DNA from: Lactarius indigo
Taxonomy: Eukaryota; Basidiomycota; Agaricomycetes; Russulales; Russulaceae
Direction of reading: 5' to 3'
DNA length: 64,000 bases
NCBI GenBank assembly: GCA_025766275.1
Contig: JAFKAC010000113.1
Coordinates: forward strand, 62,001-126,000
Made by a program: the position numbers and the translations under genes. The stretch's first letter is position 1, and each line of letters opens with the position of its first letter. The notes beneath the pieces are model-generated. The model did no database searches and had not been told where the DNA came from. It was given only the letters and a program-made list of their open reading frames with translations. This document shows, piece after piece, positions 20,902-30,900 of the stretch.

Positions 20902-21479
20902 TGTTATGATCCGACGCTTCGGACCTAAGTCACAGTATGTCTCCACCCTGCCTATCCCCTTCTGTACTATACCTTGTTACCAAAGGAGCTACTGTTACTA
21001 GTGGCACTGTTTCTTGTTTCGCACGTCTGCTTACTCTGTTTAGTCTCTTTGATATTGTGTGGACTTGTGTTCATGTTGTTTGGAACCCTGTCCTATATAA
21101 ACCTGTACCATAGACCGTAGGAAGCCAGACTTGGCTTCGTTTGCAATCTAGCAACCTTGCCTCCGTACTTTGGTGTGACCTCGCCTCATTCTCCTCCTCT
21201 TGTGCATCCCCTACCTCAGTCCCTAACCAGGACACTTCGAAGTCTTTGCAGTTGAACTATATCAACGCGTCACACCTGTTATACTCTGTGCACTAGCAAG
21301 ATCAAGTGTAGAGAAGTGTCAGACACTTCGGACGAGGAGTCCTATATTACAGAGTAGTGCTGCACCCTGTGCCACACTTTTGCCACTTGTATTTCATAGC
21401 AATAAGACAACAGAAGTCTTCGCTTGATACTTGTGTGATTAGAAACCTTCAGAACCCACGCCCCTGCTAGGGCGTAACA
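20902..21479 (+). repeat. 3' LTR of the Ty3 chromovirus
   Basis: 578 bp, nearly identical to 13533-14110 (one difference seen by eye), followed by the TTGTT target copy. Confidence 0.93.
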
Positions 21480-24400
21480 TTGTTGAAGTTCTTCACGAGG
21501 GCCACTGGCAGTGTCATGTTGCTGTTGAAATGCCTGAACAGCACTGAAAAGGAAGGAACCACCGTAGTGAAACAGTGGTTCCTTCCCTTTGCTGCCTCCG
21601 GTTATCGTGGTTGTTGGTGCAGGCATAACATAATACCTATCAAACTAAGTGTTGTCAGTACAATAGACTCTAATATAATGGAGCGTCACACAAAGTGTGC
21701 ACGGATTCTGGTTGCGGACAACTTACTACTTCACTGAGCTGTCTCATGCCAGTGGCATACCGCTCGCTGTCCCATTGGCTTCGGAAATATATATCCTTGA
21801 AGTTGGGATCAAGAACTAGCAACAAGTTAGCATAGGGCCCTAAAGTGACAAAGCACAAGAGGGAGAACGCGTACCGAGACAAATAAAGTATGCAGCTGAT
21901 GTGCTGCTGGCATGGCCATACCATTTGTGGAGGCTTGCAAGGCCTTCATTGAGCACGTTTGTCAGTCTTTGGTGCTTGGGATGGGCGGCCATTGTTTCCC
22001 AACGCTTGATGAGGAATTCGAAGGCTGGTATGATCCGCCAGACAGTAGGTGCACGATCACTTGAGAACATCTGCTGGACATTTGACGGCTCCTAGATAAT
22101 GTGAGTGAGGTCCAAGAACTGTCCGAAACAAGTCAGGGAGCTTACCCTCAGCACGTCCCTAATATCCTCAAGATACTCCCAATCCTTCTGAGTCAAGTGG
22201 AAGTCTGCATAGTAGCGTTGGTTGGAGAGGTTAGGCACAACGTCACTTGCATCAGCAAGGAGAATAAATTGGGTAATTGCCTATTGAGAACTGTAAGTCA
22301 CAGCTCAATATAATAATAAAATCCCTTTACACACCGTCCTGAGTTTGATAAAACGTTCCAGGCACTGGAACATTGATCCCCAGCGAGTGCGAACCCATTG
22401 GATTAGCTCAAGCAGGGTGAGCCCAACTTGACTGCAGGTCGCGCAAAAAAAGGCCCGTGCTTGCGGCGAGTCGTGAATCTGCTTCACAAGGGTGATTGCT
22501 TTTCCAAGCGAATCACCCAAGTCGATGCCTTCATCTTCGTCTTCATTGTCCGAGGCAAAATCTTCTTCTTCGGAGGTGGGATCAGTGCCAAAGGTACCAG
22601 GCTTCTTGCCAAAATGTGGTGTGATAGTCTGGATAAAGTGCTTGGCTGCGAGATGAAGAGCATGCTCCATGCACCTATGTCACATTAGAGCAAAACATTT
22701 CGGACACGCAATCACTCACAACATGTCATGGTCTTTGGCAGTCCAATCAGTTTCAGTCAATGGGCTGTTCTGGAGTACCCGAAGCATGGTACGATTCACA
22801 GCTGCGCCGTCACTTGTAAACCAGCCAACCTATAGAACAGAACAATTAGTGCGGTGAAATATCTAGGGCAATGGAAATCATACTTTGTCACGTAGGTTGT
22901 AGCTATCTAAAGTCTGGGCTATAATATCCCCCATGTTCTTACCAGTATGTCTTCCCTCAATCTCCTGGAAGATGAGCTGTTCTGACTTCATCTCCCATGC
23001 ACTTGGGAGGTTGGCAGGCGCATCTACATAGTGTGCTGTAATAGATAAGTATGGGTCACCTGGTGATGAGGTCCATGTGTTGAAGGTAAAAGAAACCTTG
23101 GAGGGGAGCTTCTTCAGGTTCTCACGAACCCTTTCCTCCGTAGTTTTGACATGCCGAAGTACCTCTGCACAAAGGGTGTGGCGATGTGGGATGTCCCGCT
23201 CTGAAAGGGATGGCCAGCAGAACTTGAGGAGGCGGCGAAAACTCTCACTCTCAATCAAACAGAAAGCCTAGAGATGTGAAAAGATATCAGAACGTGTGGA
23301 CACTGACATATGGTCCCACTTACCTCATCTTCGCAAACGACAACCTCAACAATGTGGTCTAGAAGCCCTGCAGTTGTAAACATGGGGACCTTAGGCTCAT
23401 ACATGACAACACCATCAAGAGATGTTTGACTGGGGCAGATTGAATCAGCGAGGCGACTCAAAAAAAAAAAAAAAAAAAAACTTACCCATCACTCGAGTCA
23501 GCCAGTGTGCGAAAAAGCGCACGAGGATTTGGCTCAATACCAACTGCCTTGCAGCGCTGGCGATAAATTTGTGCGTGGTGCCTCACAATGTGCATCCGCA
23601 GCGAACTTGTACTTCCAGTCAAAAAGCATGACATGCGCTTGATCGACATGTTTTTCCTTCATGCATATCCAGTTAGCGAAAGAAAAAGTGAGAAGAGGTA
23701 AAGACTTACCGACATATCTTGCACCAATGGCCATCCAGAATCTTCCCCATGTCTGGATGGATGAAGTTTTTCTGTCGATAGAATATGAGAAGTATGTTGG
23801 CGGTGGCACGCCTTTCTTGGGAGAAGGTCATAGCCTGAGAAGTAAGGTGAGTACGACATTCAAGAGGGAGACGAAAAACGTACCTCATTGTCAGCGTCAG
23901 CCATGGCCTTAATGGCCTCATAATTGTCAGACGCAGGGTCTGTGTTGGGCTCCATGGTAGCACCGTCGTCACTGTCATCCACGACATCATCATCGAGATT
24001 GATGACAACGTTGCGCTTGACACTACGATTGGGGATGGTGGCAGTTGTCGGGGCCTGGGCCTTGCATTTGGTATCTGGACGAGTGCTGGCAGAGAACATC
24101 GATGAGGCCACTTCAGCTGGAGCCAGAGCCTTGCGTTTGGCATCCAGACGAGTGCTGGCAGAGTGCGTTGAGGAGGCCGCTTCGGCTGCTTCAAGAGCCC
24201 GTTGAGATGGGCGATGAACATGACTAGTCCTGCGTGCACCAGAGATGCTGTCTACAGGGAAAGGAATTGACTTGTCCACATCAAAAGACCAGTCCATCTC
24301 CGAGGCATCTTTCAAGGTGCCATCAGGTCAGACGGCATGGCCAAGGTCAGACGTGGTTGAAGACATAGCAATACTCTTGAAAAAAATGAGTGGGATGGAC

Positions 24401-25197
24401 TTTTCGATAGCGTAGGGACAGGGACATACCACGATTTTATGCATTTCCCTTTGGCCAGACACCAGGAAGGAAGCCGAATGTGTGCGGATCACTCCTCTTT
24501 GAGTGTATCAGTCTAGCTAGATTGGAATCAATAGAAATGATGAGTAACTCACCACAAGAGATGACAGCGTTATGATCCAACCACTGAGGGGGACAGGGAC
24601 AGCAGTAAAATCCCCGGAGGGGGGGAAAGTCCGGACATTGTAGGGGTGGTGGATGGTCACCAGAAAGCCAGATTGCAGCCAAAAAAACAGCACGTATGAC
24701 AAGGGCATCTTCCTGCACAAATTGGAGGAAGCGGATGTTGATGATGAGGCCACAATGAGGAAGCGATAGGAGAGGGATTGGGGGGGGATAACAACGACTT
24801 GGAAGTCGCAATGCGGTTGCCACACAGCGCCACATAGCACCACACCAAAGGTCCCACGCTATTACTACACAGTTTCAGACGCAAATGCGACATCTCGCAC
24901 ACACTTTTGCACATTTGAAATGGGCCGAGCTGTAATATACTTTCATTTTAAAACTTTCATCAAAAAATTTTAGGCAGCCATAAATTTTGGCCAGCTACGG
25001 CAACTAATATCAACGGTTTGGTTCGAACTCCATTCGAAAGCGGTTCTCAAATCTTGGGATTTTGCCGAACCCCGAATGGAACCATCAGTCCAGTTCAGGC
25101 CAATGCCCAAACCCAAACCCTGAACCAGGGTCTGGTTCAGGTAGGTTCGGGTTCGGACCGAAGTTCAGACCTGAACCTTCCCATCACTATGCTGAAG

Positions 25198-25590
25198 CAG
25201 CACAGATGGGCCCATCAGAACATATTGGCAGCATGCCTGAGAAGTACCAGTGGGCCCATTCAAAAACATTGGCAGCATGCTAAAGCAGCACAGATGGGCC
25301 CATCAGAACATATTGGCAACATGCCTGAGAAGCACAGATGGGCCCATTCACAAACATCAGCAGCATGCCAAAGCAGCAACAATGGGCCCATTTGAGCATC
25401 TTGGTAGCATGCCTGGGCAGCAGCAATGGGCCCATTCACATACATTGGCAATATGCTTTGGTGGCAACAATGGGCCCATCTGATCAATTCAGCAGTTTTA
25501 TAAAATGGGCCCATACATCCTATATGTCTACATTGACCACATGGGCCCACATGGGTTTCACTGATGTATTCAGTCTATTTGCATGTGGTT
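25198..25590. repeat. Foldback right arm, outer piece
   Basis: About eight TGGGCCCAT units with growing divergence and spacing, to about 25560. The last (ACATGGGCCCACATGGG) mirrors the outermost left unit near 1770-1790. The end is not sharp. Duplicated CLC sequence begins at about 25646. Confidence 0.75.
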
Positions 25591-26027
25591 TTTCACGAAT
25601 GTATCGTCACTACCTTGCACCATTATGTGAGATACTGGTATATTCAACATGCGCCGGTCCCGGAAAGTAAAGGTTCTTTAATGCGGGAGGCTCAGCTAAT
25701 CCGCAACTGCAGGGGAAAATGAAGTACAAACCAATGAAACCCTTGAGCTTCTCGTGTGCCACATAGCCCAACAATATCCCGTCTCATACAACGGGGAAGC
25801 TCCAGGTGTCCAACACCCTCAGAGACCCTCTCTGTTCATGTGGAAGTCAACCCGATAAATTCCCTTGTTGCAAACAGGAAGCTGTACTGACTAAGCTTGC
25901 CAAGCGGTGAACCCCCTCACGCAAGACAACCAATTTGTCAGCGGGTGTCATCACATCTGCTGCTATCTCACAATTGTCCCGAAACCCAAAGGCTGTGAGC
26001 CATACCTGTTAGAGTTTGCATAATAGT

Positions 26028-26099
26028 GACCAGACTGGGGTTTGAACCCAGGCCTTCTGGATATATACCAGGTGCTGCTACCAACTGAGCTACCTAGCC
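26028..26099 (-). other. tRNA-like sequence in TRIM 3' LTR
   Basis: Minus strand: GGCTAGG acceptor, TAGCTCAGTTGG (matches the Pol III A box), a TATATAT anticodon loop, GGTTCAAACCC (matches the B box), acceptor return TCTGGTC with G-T pairs. One extra base lies in the D arm compared with the copy at 26276. The loop lacks U at position 33, so a decoding tRNA is unlikely. Confidence 0.7.
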
Positions 26100-26275
26100 A
26101 TGGGTTACCAAGGTGGATTGTTTTACATGCACTGATCTGGCCCCACTCTTCATGGTGACCAAGCTGGAACATATTTGTCCAGGTCATGTGACAGATTACT
26201 AATCCAACACTCCCCCTTAATCTGGCACATTTACGCTGACAGGGCCCATAACCTGTTAGAGTTTTGCATAATAGT

Positions 26276-26346
26276 GACCAGACTGGGGTTTGAACCCAGG
26301 CCTTCTGGATATATACCAGGTGCTCTACCAACTGAGCTACCTAGCC
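26276..26346 (-). other. tRNA-like sequence in TRIM 5' LTR
   Basis: 71 nt folding as 7-bp acceptor, 4-bp D stem, 5-bp anticodon stem with one mismatch, and perfect 5-bp T stem, with exact A-box and B-box consensus. Same loop TATATAT. An internal Pol III promoter is possible. Confidence 0.72.
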
Positions 26347-26534
26347 ATGGGTTACTGAGGTGGATTGTTTTACATGCACTGATCTGGTCCCACTCTTCAT
26401 GGTAACCAAGCTGGAACATATTTGTCCATAATGGCACAGCGCGATCCACGACGCATATATTCCGTCTGGGCCAAGTGCGTCAGCAATCCACTTTGAGGTC
26501 ATGACCAAAATCATGATCGGAAGCACGTGTGATA

Positions 26535-26898
26535 TGATGAAACGCAGTGGGCTGGCACACCAAGTCATCGACTGGGGTGCCAGGAGCGCATACAGCGTTC
26601 TTAAATACATCGTAAAGACCAACTAACAATAGGTGAAAACAATATGCGGAAAGCCGCACTCCATTGGCTACTAGATCGAGGGATTGTCCCTGATCACAAC
26701 CAGTACCATAAAGATCGTGTTGCAAGGTTACGCTAACATCTCATATCTTCCTATCCCACACCGCCAGGGCATGCACTAACTCACGGGGCGACACGATCAC
26801 GCATGCATTCGCACGAGGTGCAGCCGATGCCCGACACCGATGCGGGGCCGACGTCCGACGCCGAGATGTCTCGCACGTGGACTCACCGTATTCCAACA
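26535..26898 (+). mobile_element. Solo LTR (364 bp) in CLC copy 1
   Basis: TGATGAAACG to ATTCCAACA, flanked by TGATA (26530-26534) and CGATA (26899-26903). The uninterrupted copy near 54217 has CGATA, so the left target copy lost a CpG by C to T. It is homologous to 34032-34364 in opposite orientation. Confidence 0.85.
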
Positions 26899-27574
26899 CG
26901 ATAGGGCACCCGTCAGCTGTGAGTGAACGTGCGAATGTCAGCAGACCGTTGTCCTGTTGGATGCGCCTGCACTGTACCTCGAAGACGATCACGACGAGCC
27001 AGACTTCAGCAGCTCATAAGCATGGTCATCGCTCAAGGGCTGCGGTCCACGTACCAGTCATCCTAGTAATGCCTGTCACCATGGATGACGCACCAATAAC
27101 GGCGTAGAAACCGGGATAGATGCAACGAACTGTCAGATCTGGCGGACAGGCAGAGAAGAACCACGCCTTTGGATATGCGCGATACAGACCCTGGCTGAAG
27201 AAAAAATGCATCAAGCTTAGTGCTGCATCAATGAATCAAAAGTCATACGTCAGCAGGCCAACTACACCCCCAAAAGCCGCGCCTATGGCGATCGTTGGCA
27301 AGAAAATGCCAGCTGGGACCTGAATCTCCTCGTTATCATTCTTTTAAGGTTCGGTGAGAATATCCCACCATCATGCCGAACGTCCATGCAGTGAAAGCGA
27401 TCTTCACCACTCCAGTTAATATCAGTAGAAACACGTTCTCCCACATCGCAGTCAGGTTGCCGAGTCTTCAATACCCAACTACGGCAAAACTGAAGAACAG
27501 TTACAGCCTCACTTGCACAATCCGTGGAAGTCAATGCGTTGAGGGTCACACTCTTGAAACAAGTTGGCTACAAG

Positions 27575-27957
27575 TGTAGGTTATGGGAAAGTCACGGGAG
27601 CTCGGGACACGCGCGAGGCGAACTAGATAGATCACAAAGTACTACTCAGTATCGCGTGTGTACGAGCGATGTCTAAATGTATTCACCTAGATAGATCACA
27701 AAGTACTACTAGGCGTGAGCGTTATGAAAAGGTAAACGAATGTAAAGTATTCTCACCTCAGTATCGCGCGTGTACGAGCGATGTCTGAGGTGGACGGTGC
27801 GAGCGAGCGAGGGTATTTAACTACGAGACGAAAATTAAGGGGCGACGTTAGTTAAGGTACGGAATGCTCTAATTTAGAGTGAAACTACAGAATGACAGAC
27901 AGCGGAAAGAAAGCGGAAATGCGGGTACGTAGTCTGTAGACGCGCTGGATCTCAACA
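27575..27957 (-). repeat. 3' LTR of the intact copia element
   Basis: Minus orientation TGTTGAGATCC to CCTACA. A TATA-like TTAAATAC (about 27813-27820) lies about 30 bp before block B. It contains A/B blocks with and without an intron-like 48 bp. The inner end carries CCCATAACC, which can pair with the primer-binding site in the 5' copy. Confidence 0.92.
27709..27756 (-). other. Putative leader intron in copia LTR (second copy at 32581-32628)
   Basis: 48 bp on the minus strand, beginning GTGAGA and ending CCTAG, with CTCAC eleven bases before the end. It separates block B (27757-27786) from block A (27687-27708). In the second set (B 27645-27674, A 27623-27644) the blocks are joined exactly at 27644/27645, as a spliced junction would be. 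A TATA-like box about 30 bp upstream puts B at the start of the transcript. Confidence 0.6.
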
Positions 27958-27964
27958 CTCCCCC

Positions 27965-30900
27965 TCACTTCGCGCGTAGCCCAAGTCCGGCAGCGAAGTG
28001 CTTAACCTTGGGAGATGGAAGCGCCTTGGTGAGTACGTCCGCTACCATGTCTGCGGTCGGGCAATAGACGAGCCGGACGACGCCTTGGTCGACGACCCAC
28101 CGGATGAAGTGGTATCGCACGTCGATGTGCTTCGTGCGGGCATGGTATTGGTGATCGCAGGCGAGCGCGATGGCCGACTGATTGTCGCACAGCATCGTGG
28201 TCGAGTCTTTGAAGGGGCCGAACAGCTCGGAGAGGAGGCTGCGCAACCAGAGCGCCTCCTTCAGTCCGTGCGTCGCCGCGACGTACTCGCTCTCCGTGGT
28301 GGACAGGGAGACTATCTCCTGCCGCTTCGAGGACCACGAGACGGCGCCGCCATCGATGAGGAACGCGTAACCGGAGATGGCGCGGCGATCCTCAGCCATG
28401 CTGCCATCTGCGTCGGTGTACCCAGTGAGGGCGCGTCGCGTCTCGCCGTACGAGAGCCACAGGTCGCGTGAGCCAGCCAGATAGCGAAAGATTCGCTTGA
28501 CGGCTTCCCAATGCACGGGCCCTGGGTTCGTTGCGAAGCGTGCCACGGTGGACACGGCGAATGAGATGTCGGGGCGCGTCGCGAGTGCTGCCCAGTTGAG
28601 GGCGCCGACGGCCTCGCGGTAGGGGACGTCGCGCATGGCCGCGAATTCGGCCGCGCTCGCAGGGGCCTGCTCCGTCGTGAGCCTGACCTGCACGTCCATC
28701 GGGGTGGATAAGGGTTTGAGGTCGGCGAGGTTGAAGCGGTTGAGGATGGCGTCGATGTACGCCCTTTGAGAGAGGTGGGTGGTGCTGGCCTCGCGATCGC
28801 GCTTCACCTCGATGCCAAGCATCCAGTGAAGTTCGCCGAGGTCGGTGACTTCGACATGCTTGCCGAGGCCAGTCTTGAAGTCCTCGACTAGGCGCGAATC
28901 GCTGGCCGCGATCGTGCAGTCGTCGACGTGGACGGCGATGACGACGGTTTTGCGCGTTTTCGCGTTTGTTTTGTGATAGACGGCCTGGTCCACGGAACAC
29001 TGCGCGAACCCCAGGGTAGATAGGATGGTTGTGAAGGTCTGGTACCAGCGGCGCCCGGCCTGCTTCAGGCCATACAAAGCCTTCTGCAGACGAAGGACTT
29101 TCGTCCCCGAGGCCGGCGCTGGGTAACCGGGAGGCTGTCGCATGTACAGGACCTCGTCGTCCCGTAGCACGCCGTTAAGGTACGCACCCTTTATGTCGAC
29201 TTGGTGCAGTACGAGGCCGAGACGGTTGGCCATCGCGATGATCGCGCGCGACGACGCGAGCTTCGCGACCGGTGCGAACGTGTCGTCGTAGTCGACACCG
29301 TCGATCTGCGAAAAGCCTTGGGCGACAAGCCTCGCCTTGTAGCGGGCGATGCTCCCCGCGGCGTCCTTCTTCGCCTTGAAGACCCACTTCGAGCCTATGA
29401 CGTTGGCTCCGGGTGGTGCTTCTTCCAGGCGCCAAGTGCCGGCCGCGTTGAGCGTGGCGAGCTCCTCGGTGATGGCCTTCTCCCAGAAGGGCCAGTCTGG
29501 GCGGCGCTTTGCCTTGGCGAGCGTTCGTGGCTCGAGGGCCTCCGCCTCTGCGGTCTCGGCGGCGAGAACGTGCTCGAGCCAGCCAGAGTCCTCGAGTGCG
29601 GCGAACGCTGCGTCGACGGACCACACTCCCCCTGTTTCTTCGACTTCATCGAATCCACCCGGCAATTGGAGTCCGACGGCGACCTGCGGGTCAGAGCGGC
29701 GTGCTGATGTCACGCCCGCGCCGTTCAGCAAATCGCGAAGGGTGCGCGAGGGCTTACGATTCCGTTTCGGCCGTGGGGTCCTCCACGGGTCGGCTTCGTC
29801 GTCGCCGTCCACATCTTCGGATGCCGAGGTGGTTGACGACTCCGAGAGGGGTGTGAGTGGTGAGGGAGGTGATGAGGAGCTCAGCGCGCGCTGCGCGAGG
29901 GTCTTGATGGGTGTGAGAGGAGGTGGAGAGGTAGGAGTTGAGGGGGTTGGTCGCGCGGCACGCTGCTCGCCTTCCGTACCAGGAATCACAAGTTCCTCCC
30001 CCTCGAGCTGCTGTGCCGTGCTGAAATACACGTTGCGCTCGGTCGTAACTTTGCGCGTGGCTGGGAAATACACTTTGTGCGCGTGTGACTCGGTGTCGAA
30101 ACCGAGCCAACGGCCCTCCCGTGCGCGTGCATCCAGCTTGCTGCCGTCCGCGTCGTGTACCCACATCGTCGTGCCCCATCGCTGCAAGCCCGAGAGGTCG
30201 GGTGCGCGTCCGAGCAGAGCCTGGTAAGGCGTCAGGCCGTCGAGGGCGCGTGTCGCTGTGCGGTTTTTCAGCCACGTGGCGTGCCGCAGCGCCTCGCCCC
30301 AGAGGAATTTGGGGAGGCCGCTCGTGTGGGTGAACGCCCGAATGCGCTCAACGAGCGTTCGGTTCAGGCGTTCGGCGACGCCGTTAAGTTGAGGGGTGTC
30401 GTGCACGGTTAGGCGACGTGCAGTACCGGCTGCTTGGAGGTGCTGGTCGAACGCCTCGCTGAGGTATTCGCCGCCGCGGTCCGATCGAAGGACTTTGATG
30501 GCGGCGCAATACTGTTGCGCGAGTGCCCACGCCTCGAACGCCTTGTACGCGCCGAGGGCCTCTGCTTTTGTGCGCAGGACGTAAGTGACGGTGTAGCGGG
30601 TGGCGTCATCCGTGAAAGTGATGAAGTATCTGCACCCACGTCGAGTAGTGACGGGGGACGGTCCCCACACGTCCGTGTGCACCTCCTCGCCGAATCGTTG
30701 AGCTTGGGGCCCCACTCGCATTTTCGGAACGGGCTTGCGGGTTGCACGCGCGAAGATGCATGCGTCGCACTCCGCCTCTCGTGAGTCGGGATCCAGTTTG
30801 ATCCCTGTGACGAGTTTCTTCTCGACGAGAGCGCGTGCGCTGGCTGGCGCGATGTGGCCCATTCGGCGGTGTAGCTCCATGACCGAGATGGTCTCGACAG

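Larger units (their letters stand above)
13533..21479 (+). mobile_element. Ty3-type chromovirus (Tf1/sushi-like) LTR retrotransposon, 7.95 kb
   Basis: Two 578-bp LTRs (13533-14110 and 20902-21479) differ at one site that I can find (T or A near 13585), so insertion is recent. The 5-bp duplication TTGTT is at 13528-13532 and 21480-21484. Gag, a pol frame with protease, reverse transcriptase, RNase H, integrase and chromodomain, and a third ORF lie between. The primer site matches the element's own leader, not a tRNA 3' end. It is inserted in the hAT 2 transposase. Three in-frame TGA codons in pol make this copy defective. Confidence 0.94.
13168..24366 (-). pseudogene. hAT-family transposase 2, split by Ty3 insertion
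   Basis: Read on the minus strand from the ATG at 24366. A low-complexity acidic N-terminus is followed by a BED zinc finger (WCKIC about 23730, then LRMHIVRHH about 23590), TFNTWTSSPGDPYLSITAHYV (the first acidic motif of the family is altered here to NTW), HTGKNMGD, TSDGAAVN (about 22800) and a WVRTRWGSM segment (about 22390). The dimerisation domain YPTLRRIARDYLAIQG, SERAFSSGG lies beyond the Ty3 element at 13270-13430. The frame joins cleanly across the insertion (EELQQ to YLKAGAE). A TGA at 24328-24330 (GHAV-stop-PDG) fits CGA to TGA. Several introns are evident. The A-tract at 23460-23480 is intronic. Confidence 0.85.
12825..25189 (-). mobile_element. hAT transposon 2, disrupted by a nested Ty3 element
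   Basis: Terminal inverted repeats TAGTGATGGGAA (12825-12836) and TTCCCATCACTA (25178-25189), extending to 16 bp with one mismatch, and a perfect 8-bp duplication TGCTGAAG at 12817-12824 and 25190-25197. Subterminal regions (12840-13000 and 25015-25180) are dense in GGTTCGG and GAACC motifs, probable transposase-binding repeats. Without the 7.95-kb Ty3 insertion the element would be about 4.4 kb, a normal autonomous size. It belongs to a different family from hAT 1, since TIRs and transposase differ. Confidence 0.92.
1745..25590. mobile_element. Foldback-like giant inverted repeat, split by two hAT transposons
   Basis: The left arm (about 1745-2857) is the reverse complement of a right arm now in three pieces: 2985-3878, 12253-12824 and 25198 to about 25590. 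A 127-bp spacer (2858-2984) lies at the centre. The inner 570 bp of each arm match closely; for example the stretches at 2299-2523 and 3319-3543 encode the same 74-residue translation in opposite orientation. The outer parts are tandem arrays of about 45-bp units containing TGGGCCCAT, and the right arm holds more units. Long inverted arms built from short tandem repeats recall Drosophila foldback (FB) elements. No transposase is seen and the outer ends are not sharply defined. Confidence 0.7.
26005..26428 (-). mobile_element. TRIM-like miniature LTR element with tRNA-like LTRs
   Basis: In minus orientation: a 5' LTR truncated at its outer end (26254-26428), primer-binding site GGTTATGGGCCC (within 26238-26253), about 20 bp, polypurine tract AAGGGGGAG, then a full 203-bp 3' LTR (26007-26209, TGTTGG to CTAACA). 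The inside is only 44 bp, so nothing is coded. Each LTR holds a tRNA-like cloverleaf. The primer site equals that of the intact copia element nearby, which could supply proteins in trans. CCATA flanks the insert (26000-26004 and 26426-26430), but the right end is about 29 bp short of a full LTR. A tandem tRNA-derived SINE is the main alternative. Confidence 0.7.

Noticed and set aside
22428..22688. Plus-strand frames in the 21.9-24.3 kb region
   Set aside because: They oppose the hAT transposase exons, which have clear family motifs on the minus strand.
23461..23480. A20 tract as a LINE or SINE tail
   Set aside because: It lies in an intron of the hAT 2 transposase, with no flanking target duplication or upstream repeat visible.
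26276..26346. Functional tRNA gene
   Set aside because: Two near-identical copies sit inside repeated LTR-like units; the anticodon loop TATATAT lacks the usual U at position 33, and the D arm of one copy has an extra base.
29349..30227. Long plus-strand frame (292 codons) inside the copia gag-pol gene
   Set aside because: High-GC antisense shadow of the real minus-strand ORF; composition and motifs belong to the other strand.
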